From Manihot esculenta (taxonomy: Eukaryota > Streptophyta > Magnoliopsida > Malpighiales > Euphorbiaceae), in NCBI RefSeq assembly GCF_001659605.2, contig NC_035161.2, positions 34,877,191 through 34,941,190 on the forward strand: DNA of 64,000 nt, read 5' to 3'. A model generated the notes under the pieces. That model worked only from the letters and a program-made list of their open reading frames with translations. It searched no databases and had not been told where the DNA came from. The translations under genes and the position numbers were made by a program. Positions 9,887 through 20,717 of the stretch are shown piece after piece (positions within the stretch are counted from its first letter, which is position 1; every line of letters begins with the position of its first letter).

Positions 9887-11470
9887 TTCTTCTAAAGCCC
9901 TAGCCTAGGTTAAGTGTATGCTTAATCCTGTCATAGTACAGTACAACAGATGGTTATTTTCCAACTTCAAAATTAAATCAGGTTTAAAAAAAGGGGCCAA
10001 TCCTTGACCTTTGGAGACTTTCAGAAGCTCAAAAGATGACTCATTACTGGTTGATAAGAGAAGTTAGTGAAATAAGTCAAGATTAAATTATGTATTCCTA
10101 GATTTCATTGCAAAGATGCAGCAAAATCTGATTCTGGTAATCAGTTTCTATGAGTTTATTAATTGTGCTGAGTTGAAAAGACAAGCCTAACCATCCAAAA
10201 GACTCATAACTTTGATCTATGGAATGTGTAACGTCCTTCCAGTTCGCAATGCCCAAGTATTAGGGGTATCAGTCAGTCAGTTCAGTTTGATTTCATTTGA
10301 AATCAAGCAAAATTGAAATAATCAAACTTCTTGAAAGGGTATAAAGCTGGAGTGAACTGATTTGCAGATTCAGTATTTTTTTCAGTTAAAAAAGTAGAAC
10401 ACGCTGTACAACCAGCATGGAATCATATCGATTTAATCCATCAAACAGCCCATTGAATACAAAGCCTTTAAATGAAAGTACATCAATAAAATAAATCAAA
10501 ATACACACATTTTTTAAGTAAAAAGAATTAAAGATTGATTGTTATAAAAAACAACGTCACTGAAAAAGAGAAGTAACATTTACGGATAGACCAAGGAAGA
10601 AGCAAAATTTGAGAGCATGTAAGGTGAACTTTGAGAGTGAGAATCGAATATGAGAAAATGAGAATTGATGGCAAGCAAGCAAGCTGAGAGACAAATACGA
10701 ATTCTGATAATGGGAAAGGGGAGAAGAAACTGCGGCAGAACAAGAAAGCGATAGCAATTTTGAGTGAGAGAGGACAACAATGAAGAGCAACAGACGGACA
10801 CATATGGTGTCTTCTTTCTTTAAAGTCATCGTAAAATAGGAGACTTCGTATATTTCTATATTAGGATTAAGAGGAGGAAAGTTTATAGAAACCTGAAAGC
10901 ACCGACATCCAACCCAAACAACGAAAGTCCAATTCGGATAATATAACAACAGAACATAAGGAAAATTCTTTTTTTTTTTAAATATATGCTAAAATCGAAA
11001 GAACAAGCAGAAAACATGCCCAAAAAGAAAAGAGGGAAAAAAGAATGGTAAAAGAAACACCAAAAAAACAAAAACACTAGATTCATAATGATTGAGAATG
11101 ACATAAACATGGATAGATTCCAAAAAGCTAAAGACTATTATTGAAAACGAAGAATTTAGATACCTGTAATGTTTGAATTTGATAGGCGGAATTCGAACTA
11201 GGAGTTCACAGGCTCCAAAGCTCAATCTTCCAATTTGCGGGTTAGGGTCAGTTCTCTGCGGGATAGCGGGAACGAGTAATAATTAATTAACTGTTTTGAG
11301 GGTTATAAAATTCGGAATTAGGGTTACGGTTTTTATTTGGCGAGCTCCGACTTGGGAGTCGGAAAGAAGAAGAAAAATGATACGGTTTTAGAATCGATTA
11401 GGCTTTAAAATATAAAATAAAATAGAGAAAACGTAGAGAAGAGAGAGGGCGCGCTTCTTGTTAGCTTAGA
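9887..11470 (-). other. 5' leader and leader intron of the MAC5-type gene
   Basis: No coding exon is seen beyond the start codon. Reading the - strand, a donor-like CAG|GTATCT lies near 11163 and an acceptor-like CCTAG near 9907, so the 5' UTR is probably split by an intron of about 1.25 kb. The transcript would start in the 11.2-11.46 kb GC-richer patch. That patch (11165-11460) looks like a UTR/promoter boundary before strongly AT-rich DNA. Open frames on either strand here are low complexity. Confidence 0.5.
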
Positions 11471-11499
11471 GACCGGGTAAAGTAAAGAGTTAGAAATTT

Positions 11500-13518
11500 G
11501 ATTTAGTTAAAATTTTTTTAATTTGAGTTGAATTTAAATTTTATTTATTTTTAATTTATTTAATAAATGAAGTTAAAAGAGTTGAGTTTGTTTAGAAATA
11601 ATTAAATTTATTTATATAAATAATGAGTTTTAATTTAAAAATATTAAATTTAAAATTAAATAATTTTAATTAAATAAATATATATATAAATTAACTTTTA
11701 AATTTATAATAATAAATATTTAAAGTTTATATCTATAAATTTTAATAGTATAATATAATTATATAAAATTAAATTTTAAAAAATTTAAATTTAATTTATG
11801 AAAATATATGTACAGTTTAAATTTATTTCCTCAAATACTATTAATTTTACTTTATTTAACAAAACTATTTATAAATCTATTCGCAAATATATTCATGAAT
11901 TTGAAAAATGAGTTAAATTTATGAAATTTAACGATTCAAATATTATAGAGTTTAAATTTAATTTATTATTAAATGAATTTAATTAAAACTTAACAAATCG
12001 AATATTATGAAGTTTAAATTTAATTTATTATTAAATAAATTTAAAAATTAAATTTAAATTTAACTCGTTTAGAAATTAAATAAATTTAATTAAATTTTTA
12101 TTAAATTAAATCTTTAATAGATCGAATAATTTAATTCATCTACTTTCCTACTCAATTGAGGGTTGTTGCATTTGCATGTATACCAAGGGCAAGGTCGGTG
12201 GTCTGCACCAACCAAACAGTGATTAAGATTAATCCGTTTGGTAAAATCTTCTAGTAAATTTAGGGTGTGTCAAAATTGTATCATTAACTCTGTTGTCTTC
12301 ATATTTTAAAAATCAGGCTCCTTTTGTTTAAAAAAATAATTTAGAATTTCTTTTTTATATTTCTGGCATTTGAGACCTTAAACAAATTAGGCCATAAAAA
12401 TATTTTTTTAATTAAAAAATAAATTATTTTAAATAACTTTTGCTTTTTAAAAAAATAGAATTATTTTTTTACATGTGAATAATATTATTAGAATCTATAT
12501 ATAAAAATTAATATTTTTTATGATTAAATTTATTTATTTTTAAAATAAAAATTAAGAAAGTAAAATTTGAGATAATTCAAATTTATTTAAATACAATTAC
12601 TATAAGATTAAATCTGTGAATAAATCTGTGAGTATAAATTTATATAATTATATAAGTTTTTTGCGATTTATTTAATAAAATTAATATGTGAGATTAATTT
12701 ATATCATTGTTTTTATTTAATTATTTAAAATATTTATAATTTTAATAATTTATATTCGGGTTCCAGTGTCCAATATTTACTATCTTTTTTTAGTAGTAAA
12801 AAATATTATATGAAAACTAAACAGTTCAAATAGTACATGAACAACAATAAATATGTTTGAGAATGTTATATGTATCGAGGATAAATTATAATCCACTTTT
12901 CGACAAGTCAAATATTAGGCTATTTTAGTAAAAATAATTTTTTTTAAAAATATATTTTTATATTTTTTAATATTTAAAATATTTAAAAAAATTTAATAAA
13001 CAGAAAATATTTTTTTATTAAAAGAGAAAGTAAATCATTTAAAAAAATAAAAAATAAAGCTATCTTTCACACCTTTATTTAAAAAATATTTTTCATAAAA
13101 AATATTTTTAAATATAAATTATTTTATGTAAATAAATAGAATTTTAATGTAAAATCAAAATTGATATTTTTAACTTCGAGAATACCTTTTCAATTATAAC
13201 TATATGATATAATATTGTCTATATAAATTAATAAATTTCACCTTTTATCATTTGAAAAAAAAAAGTTAAATTGTTTCCCATGCAAAAGTTTAAAATTAAT
13301 TTATGTATAAGATTTAGTTTAATTTTTAATTAAAAATAGTAATTATAATTTAAAATTACAAAATAATGTAAATTGCATCGGCTCATCCAAATTTTAAATT
13401 AAATTGATTTTTCCAAGTTGAATCATTTATTTCGATTTTATGGGATACTTTAAGTCTATAACATTAAATTAATTCAACTATTAAATGTTAAATAAATCCA
13501 GTAAAAAGTAGGATCTAA
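11500..13518. other. Very AT-rich spacer without genes
   Basis: About 2 kb of TA-rich, homopolymer-rich DNA with no recognisable coding sequence, structured repeat or transposon end. Confidence 0.6.
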
Positions 13519-13520
13519 CA

Positions 13521-13921
13521 CGTATTTTGATAAGATTGATGGTCTTATATCTTTTTTTTTATTTATTTATTTTTTATTTTTTAGTGATGCATAACCGATG
13601 TTCTGTGTTTGTATATTCTGTTATTGTCACGCTAGACTATACGTATGAACGTACTGTATCATTTTCCATCGTCAGGCGGCCATTTAATTTCCTCCAGCGC
13701 CATGCGGACACGATCCAAAATGTTCAGGAGTCTGTTACCCCACAAATCCATCAAATCAATTGGGCAAGACCTTCTACACATGGGCCTGAGCCCCGCCTTG
13801 TCCGACCCGTCCGAGCGAGTCTTGGACCATATATTGGGGGACATGCATGCGTATTGGGCTTTAATAGGGTTATAGTCTTACCTTTTCAACGTAGACTCAG
13901 TCATAGTTTTGGTATCTAAGA
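13521..13921 (-). repeat. 3' LTR of the outer element (left copy)
   Basis: It aligns by eye with 31640-32042 through shared blocks: GTATTTTG at the left edge, GTTATT.TCACGCT, GGCCATTTAATT, GCGCCATG.GGACACGATCC, CTGTTACCC, GAGTCTT and TATCTAAGA. The copies differ at many positions, so the element is old. Confidence 0.75.
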
Positions 13922-14249
13922 TTCGGTGGTTATCAAGTGCCCTTTACCTACTCATTAACTATTCCATGATTAATGAGGAGTAAATTCTGAAACTCTAATT
14001 ATTACTGACTGACTATAAGAGTATTCATGTGAAAACGTATTCTCTTCGCCTTTACCTATTTCAAATTTATGCTTTTGATTCCACTTGTTGTTCTGCCTTT
14101 TGCGTTACTTCTGCTATTTCGCCTTATCTCTTCTCTGTAATTTCTACTTTTTTGATATGAGGTACATCTTACTCTTCTCATGGCTTTCGTTAGAATTTCC
14201 GAGATGTTGTGGGTCTGGTGTCCTCTATCACCCCTTCTTCTCTTTCTCA

Positions 14250-16669
14250 TTTCTTTTATAGCGACTATGCCTATACCACTATATATAGGATTGAGGCTCT
14301 CATTCCTAATGAGAGGATTGTCCTTTCAACCTACCTCTGACGGGCTTAATAGACGCCCAACAAGGGTGCAATCTGGTATTCTTTGTCAAATATCGCGATT
14401 TCGGGCTGACCTGCCCTTTTATCCCTTTCTTCATTAAAGTCTTCCGTCACTTTAGGGTGACTTTTCGTATGTTGTCTCCCAATTCCATCTTATTCATGTG
14501 CTGCTTTGAGTCTGTTTGTTTGTGTTGGGATTTTGCCCCCTCTGTTGCATTATTTTGTACCTTATTTCATCTCGTTAGGTGCACCCATGGGTTCTACTAC
14601 TTTGGTCCCCGGACAGAGTTGTCCATCTTCATCGGGTATAAAAACTCAATAAAAGGTTGAGCTAAGGTCTTTGTGGTGGTCGAACTAAAGGAGAGCTCAG
14701 GAATCAATTGGGATGTCGAACTCTCTTGAGGGGAAGTCCCTCAGGGTTGCAATGACTTTTCTGGGTTAACCCTGATGGACTAAATCTGCCTTCTTCGACT
14801 GACCTCTGTAAAAGAAGAAGTATAACATCAAGAAGTGCATGTTTATGTCTAGCCTTCGGGATTGTCGGGAAGCTGGTATTATTATTTTTCTATTTTTCTT
14901 TCTTGTTGCTTTGAGTTTTAACCGGATTGGTATTTTTTTTTAGCTTTTGTTGTACCCATAGACACCAGTAAGCTTCCAAAGAACTTTACCCTGTCTCGCG
15001 AAAGTATGAAGGCGACTCTGGCAGCCTTTAAGGCCAACAAGACGGTGGCTAATGTAATCTGGGAGGTCTTCCAGGCTGCGGGCCCTACAACTGTGACTCA
15101 TCGCGCTGCCCCTACCCCTGCGCCTTCTCTGGCCTTAGTACCTATGGCAGGGAGTTCTCGCTCTGCAGCCTTGAGAATGTCTATTCCTACTAAGGCACCA
15201 GCTCCAGGCAAGACTTTGTCTGCTCCCAAATATACTCCTAAGGAGCCCATCGCACTTAGCGAGTCTGTTGAGAGAGTAGCTTGGAAGAGGGCATTAGGGT
15301 TGCCCTTCTAGATGTCCCACCCCTCCAGGTTGTGGGGGCTGTTGTAATTAGAGGAGGGGCTGACAAGCGGGCCCGAACCTCGAAATTTGCCATCAAGAGT
15401 AGGGCTATTAAGCAAGCTCGCACTACAAAGCCTACGAGAAGAACCCCTCCCCCCTCAGCCGATAAGGGGAAGAAAGTAGTGGAGCACCTATTGTTTGCTC
15501 CGGACAACGAGCTCTTAAATGTCACCGAAGTGACCCTTTAGTCCATGTCAGCTTCTGCAGCCAAGATGTTGTGTGAAAAGATGTTCGGGGGATCCTGGAT
15601 GCTTTTGATCCTCGTTTCTCGGCTCTTATCAGCCACCTCACTTGCTCCACCAAGCAACAGGCAGTTTTCAGCTCTTGCTCTTTGAATGACCTCGGGGAGA
15701 GTTTGAGGGAGATGTTCCTCATGATAAGTCATCTACTCTCTTAAGGATATCTTTGATTTTTTCTACTCTCTTAAGGATATCTTTGATTTTTTTGGCTTTG
15801 TAACCCTATTTTTGTTTTTTTGTGGCAGGCCTTTGGTGTATTCATGGAGATTGATGCCCAAAATTGGTCATTTCAGAGCTCGGTTGGAGCAGTGTATTGT
15901 TGAGGAGCACCGAGATGAAAATATTATTGCCACTGGTAAGGCCCGTGGACATATTATTGAGTTATAAGGGCAAGTCAAGGACCTCACTAAGTGATTGGGG
16001 GAGATGAGGGAGGAGGTTACCCGGGCTTCCCAACGAGCTTTTGTTGTTGAGTCTCAGCAAGACGAGGCCTTAGCACAACTGTCCTTTTTGGAGAAGTCCT
16101 GCCGCCAAAGTGATGAGGCCAGGGCCTAGTGTAATGAGGCCTTAGCTCGTGCTGTTGTTCTTCAGCAGGAGCTCAATAAACACAACGAGGACCTAAAAGG
16201 CATGACTTCAGCGGTAGAGGAGTCCCGCCTTCAACAGCAACAACTCCACTAAGAGGTCTCGGCCCTAGAGGAGAGGTGTACTTCATTGCTAAGGGATGCT
16301 CGGGCTGCAGAGGACAAAGTCCAACAAGCTTGTGAGGAGCGTTTGTAAGAGTGCAAGGACTTTACGAAGTTGAAAGACTCTATGGAGCTGAAGGATAAAA
16401 TCCAGCAGGCCTGTGAAGTGCGACTAGAGGAGTATAAGGCTTCTACAGAGCTGAAGGAAATAGTGTACAAAGAGGCCTTCCATATGTTCACTTCGAGTTT
16501 CAATCAAGGCCTTAAAGCAGTTAGGGATGCCCCTTCCACTCCGTTAGCTAACCTGCGAGCCCTCGAAGTGGATTCAGACGACAAGGAGGTGTCCTACGGA
16601 GAGGATGTAAACCTTTTGCTTGAGAACGCTCCTCATTTGCCTTCTGGATTGCAAGAGGGACTACTGTAG
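14250..16669 (+). pseudogene. Antisense extra ORF of the outer element (gypsy-type putative transposase family)
   Basis: A conserved N-terminal part is readable at about 14390-14760, with segments such as RMLSPNSILFMCCFE, PSVALFCTLFHLV, GFYYFGPR and SSGINWDV. A Pro/Ala-rich, basic linker follows at 15006-15540. A long Glu/Gln/Leu-rich coiled coil at about 15960-16480 ends in an acidic tail with a stop at 16667-16669. This matches the plant retrotransposon-borne family catalogued as 'transposase (putative), gypsy type', known as an additional ORF in Tat-lineage elements. Several in-frame stops and frameshifts (for example in the coiled coil near 16128, 16250 and 16346) show it is dead. It lies on the strand opposite to the integrase remnant. 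Confidence 0.65.
15732..15793 (+). repeat. Short tandem duplication in the extra ORF
   Basis: A roughly 30-bp unit containing CTACTCTCTTAAGGATATC and TTTGATTTTT occurs twice in a row. Confidence 0.7.
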
Positions 16670-17199
16670 AGAATAATCTTGAAAATGATTTAGTCAGTTC
16701 TGCTCATTTTTCCCCTGCTTCTATAACTCATTCCAACAGTTAATAAAGATTTTGAGTTTTTGCTATTTTCTCTTTGTCTACTTTTATTTTTCTTTTTTAT
16801 TAGATTTACTTGTATTCTCATACTTAAACTGTTTTTTTATGTGTATTACCTATGAACTGTACCGGGTTGATTGCTCGTTGACTTATTTGGCTTGTAAAGC
16901 ATCTTATTTGTTATATTGTATTTTCTGCCTATTGAATGCCTTAGTATTTTTATGTTCCCTTGAAGCTTTTAGCTGATTGGGTCTTTGTATGTTATCGCAT
17001 TTAATTTTCATATAGCCCTCGTTCTCAGCTCGTACTATCTTCAAAGTTACATATTTTCCCTTTACTTGTATTATGTCATTCGCGAGTTTGTTTATAGAGT
17101 TTAGTGATAAGGCTTACTTTTATTTTGATTTTGCCTTGGCTTTGCTTTCTTTTGGGCTTTAGGAGCACTTAACTTTTTTTTGAGATCAGCGTTATGCCT

Positions 17200-18366
17200 T
17201 GGTTTTGCAAGCCTTAGATTAGTCTTTCAGTGAGTAGTACTCTTTTGTGAAGTTGGCATCAAAATGCTTTAGGTTAATTTTTCTATATGTCGGGCCCTAT
17301 CATGAGGTCCGCCTTATGCCTTAGGTTAGTTTCTCCATGAGCCAGGCTCTTTCGTGGGATTGGAATCTTGTTTTCTTGCGATCTGAGCCCTTTAGTGAGG
17401 TCAGAACTAGGTTTTATACTTGTATTCTAGTGATTCGAGCCCTTTTGTGAGGTCAAAACCAATTTTTGGTTTATACTCCTGTATAATCCGAGCTCTTTCT
17501 ATAAGGTCGGGACTAGGTCTTTGCCTCGTTATCCTGTGAACCGAGATCTTTTATGAGGTCAGAACCAAGTCCTTTATTGGTTTCCTATAATTCGAGCTCC
17601 TTTGCAAGGTCGGAACCAAGTTTTTTGCTTGTTTTTCTATGATCCAAGCTCCTTTGTGAGGTCAGAATCATGCCTTAGCTTTATTTTTATCTGGACCTTA
17701 TAGACGCCGAGGTCTTTTCATGAAGCCAATCTCGTACTTTTTGTTCATTTTCTTTTGGCTTATAGCCTTGCTAGTGTGGGTCTTCATTATTGGCCTTTAT
17801 TCTCTAACTAGTTTTGGGGCACCGGTAGTCTTATTTCCGAGACTGATCACCTCCATCATTGAGGGCTTCATATTCTCAACTGGTTTTGTGGTGTCATCAA
17901 TCTTATTTTCGAGACCAGTCACCTACTTCATTGAGAGCTTTATTTTTATCTGGACCTTATAGACGCCAAGGTCTTTTCATGAAGCCAATCTCGTACTTTT
18001 TGTTCATTTTCTTTTGGCTTATAGCCTTGCTAGTGTGAGTCTTCATTATTGGCCTTTATTCTCTAACTAGTTTTGGGGCGCCGATAGTCTTATTTCCGAT
18101 ACTGATCACCTACATCATTGAGGGCTTCATATTCTCAATCGGTTTTGTGGTGTCGTCAATTTTATTTTCGAGACCAGTCACCTACCTCATTGAGAGCTTT
18201 GTTTTTTCAACCGATTTTGTGGTGCCGACGGTCTTATTCCGAGACCGGTCATCCACTCATTGGGGACTTCATCTCATCAACTGCTTTTATAGTGCCGACG
18301 GTCGTATTTTTGAGATCGTTCACCTACCTCATTAAGGGCTTAGTGGCCCCAACCGGTTTTGTAATG
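17200..18366 (-). repeat. Minisatellite spacer of the outer element, left part
   Basis: Degenerate repeats of about 65-75 bp around motifs such as TTTTGTGAGGTC.GAACC (17340-17680) and CCGAGACCGGTCACC..CTCATTG (17840-18340). A 259-bp segment is tandemly duplicated (starts at 17680 and 17939). Repeats of this kind between pol and the 3' LTR are typical of Tat-lineage elements. The array continues at 30458 beyond the inserted younger element. Confidence 0.75.
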
Positions 18367-18371
18367 TTGAC
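18367..18371. repeat. 5-bp target duplication of the inner element, left
   Basis: TTGAC, identical to 30453-30457. Confidence 0.9.
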
Positions 18372-19562
18372 TGTAACGACCCAAAAATCGGACCGCCACC
18401 AGCGCTAGGATCCGGGTCGACTTAAGGCCGCCGGGACCCGTAGCAAGCCAAACATACATCCTATAAACCTGTATAATCCCATACATGATCAACAACATGC
18501 ACAAAAATTAAAACTTTTCCTTCCATGAACATCAACCAAACTCAACCTGTGCATAAACATAAACATAACTTTGATCCCTCTGTGGGATCTCATCTGTGCC
18601 ATCAATGGGTGACATACATCTGTTGAGTTGGTTTACATAGACATCATCAAAATCTCTAAGATCATGTATTAAAGGGATAGCACAATCTATGGTCAAGCAC
18701 ACACTAACATCTATAAAACTCATTACATAACTATACTGTACTTTTACATTACAATTTGATCATGTCCATTACTAGCTATTACATAAACATGACTTCTTTA
18801 CTCTATCCGGACTCCCGCACTATACTGTACCTGCAAGCCTGGGGGTAAAGGGAGAGGGGTGAGCTAAAAGCCCAGTGAGTAGAGCTATTAAAACACATTA
18901 ACACTATGCTCTATGAAATGCATCATAACACAAACAATCCACATAAGGGTTGGGTGAACTCGTCACCAATTAGTCCAAGTTAACTCTGTGCCAGGCCTGT
19001 AGAATGGGGTCCTGGTCTTTCCTGTCAGAACATACATTACTTACCATTCTCCCAGGGCCTCGTCTGGCTCCTGGTCTTCAAGTCCCATAACCGTACTAGA
19101 CCATAGGATGGGATCCTGGTCTTTCCTTACTCTGTGCCAGGCCTGTAGACTGGGGCCTGGTCTTTCTTACTCTGTGCCAGGCCTGTAGCATGGGGCCTGG
19201 TCTTCCTGTCTTGGACTAATTGGGTCATCCGACATTCACCCACAACAACAACAATTTATGCGATGCGGCATATTCGTGAAAACTAATGCAATCATCCTAT
19301 TGCATAATCATGATGCATGAAACATGATAAAGCATTTAATTTAAAAGATTAAGTTTTAGTTCCACTCACACTGGCTGACTCTGACAATACCGAAGCAGCT
19401 GAACTCACTGCTGGGGTCCTCGGTTCCTCGGGTCCGAACCTACACAGGTGGACTCAAATGAGGGACCAAACATACTTGAACATAACTCTAAAATATTCCC
19501 CAAAAACCCCCTAAAACATCCTGAAAATATCACATAGAGATATGCATGAAATAGCTGAACAG

Positions 19563-20433
19563 GGCACTTTCGGCGGCACCTTCGGCGGCACCTTCGGCGG
19601 CCGAAAGTCCCAGACAGAGACGAAAGTCTCTTTTCGGGGGCAACTTCGGCAGCCGAATGCTGCCTCCACAAAGGGGGTTCGGCGGCCGAAACTCCCTTCG
19701 GCGGCCGAACCTGGTTTCTGCCAGAAGGGCAGAAACTTGGTTCACATGAACCCCTTGCCTCCCAAAACCTCAAATCAAGCATATATCTCAACCAAATCAT
19801 GCATACAAGTTCCTAGGGGCCTCAAAACATCAAATACCCCAACTACAACACTTCAAACATACTCAAGCAAGCCACATTGTTCAAAACATCAATATAAACC
19901 CATAACATCAATATATAACCTAACATGCATTTCTACCCATAGATCTTGCATAAAACTTATTTAAAACACATAAGGAGCTTAAGATCGGCTCTTACCTCTT
20001 GAAGATGGAGAGGGAGACGACCTAAACTTGGAGATCCACGAAAATGAGCTCCTGAGTTCCCAAAGCTCCAAAACTTGTTTCAAAAGCTTAAATCTTCAAA
20101 ACCAAGTGAAAACAAGTGAAAATCTTGAAAGATTTAGAGGAAGAACATCAAAAATGGGTGAGGGACGGCGGAGACTCACCTTGGCCGAAAATGGGGAAAA
20201 GCTCGCCCGTTTTCGGCTAAGGGACCCTTTTATAGTGGCTGGCCAGACCACGTTCGGGGGCCGAATGTGCCTCCGCATGCATGCCATGTTCGGCGGCCGA
20301 ACATGAGGTTCGGCGGCCGAACATGAGGTTCGGCGGCCGAACCTGGACTTCCCTCACTCATGCTTTCGGGGGCCTAACGTGCCTCCAGAACGCATGCATG
20401 TTCGGCGGCCGAACTTGACCTTCGGCGGCCGAA
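19563..20433 (-). repeat. TTCGGCGGCCGAA palindrome clusters in the 3' LTR
   Basis: Eight exact 13-bp copies (near-palindromes with a central G): 19593, 19678, 19697 in the downstream part, and 20289, 20309, 20329, 20401, 20421 upstream of the LTR TATA box (start coordinates). Several near-copies (TTCGGGGGCCGAA, TTCGGCAGCCGAA, TTCGGCGGCACC) are interspersed. Confidence 0.9.
20227..20234 (-). promoter_or_regulatory. TATA box of the 3' LTR
   Basis: TATAAAAG on the - strand, conserved in the right LTR (30089-30096) and in the solo LTR (25609-25616). It is the likely U3 promoter. Confidence 0.7.
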
Positions 20434-20610
20434 CCTGGGTTTTCCTCCAAGGACTTTTCATGCAAAAACTCATTCAATTTCATACTCAAAACCATTAAAA
20501 ACATGAAAACATTTCATAAAAACATGATTCTACCCTTCTAGAGGTCTCCGACATCCGAGATTCCACCGGACGGTAGGAATTCCGATACCGGAGTCTAGCC
20601 GGGTATTACA

Positions 20611-20623
20611 TTCTCCCCCCCTT
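20611..20623 (-). promoter_or_regulatory. Polypurine tract of the inner element
   Basis: AAGGGGGGGAGAA on the - strand, directly abutting the 3' LTR; primes plus-strand DNA synthesis in LTR elements. Confidence 0.88.
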
Positions 20624-20717
20624 AAGAACATTCGTCCCCGAATGTTCCTCAACTAGTACATGCATAACATAAAACGTAACATACATACTAAACACATAGA
20701 ACACATAGAGACTAACC

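Larger units (their letters stand above)
18372..20610 (-). repeat. 3' LTR of the inner element
   Basis: 2239 bp, from TGTAACGACCC (left edge on +) to GGGTATTACA. It carries three copies of a roughly 40-bp CTCTGTGCCAGGCCTGTAG unit (18984-19205), eight TTCGGCGGCCGAA palindromes and a TATA box. Direct repeat of 28191-30452. Confidence 0.92.

Noticed and set aside
10528..11225. Several overlapping Phe/Leu/Ser-rich frames on the - strand
   Set aside because: Low-complexity translations of the leader intron; mutually overlapping and without family features.
18532..18723. 63-codon frame repeated at 28351-28542
   Set aside because: Identical because it lies in the two LTRs; no coding evidence.
19405..20306. 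Open frames rich in repeated Arg/Pro/Gly inside the LTRs (also at 25.4-26.4 and 29.3-30.3 kb)
   Set aside because: By-products of the GC-rich palindromes in LTR sequence, seen on both strands and in multiple frames.
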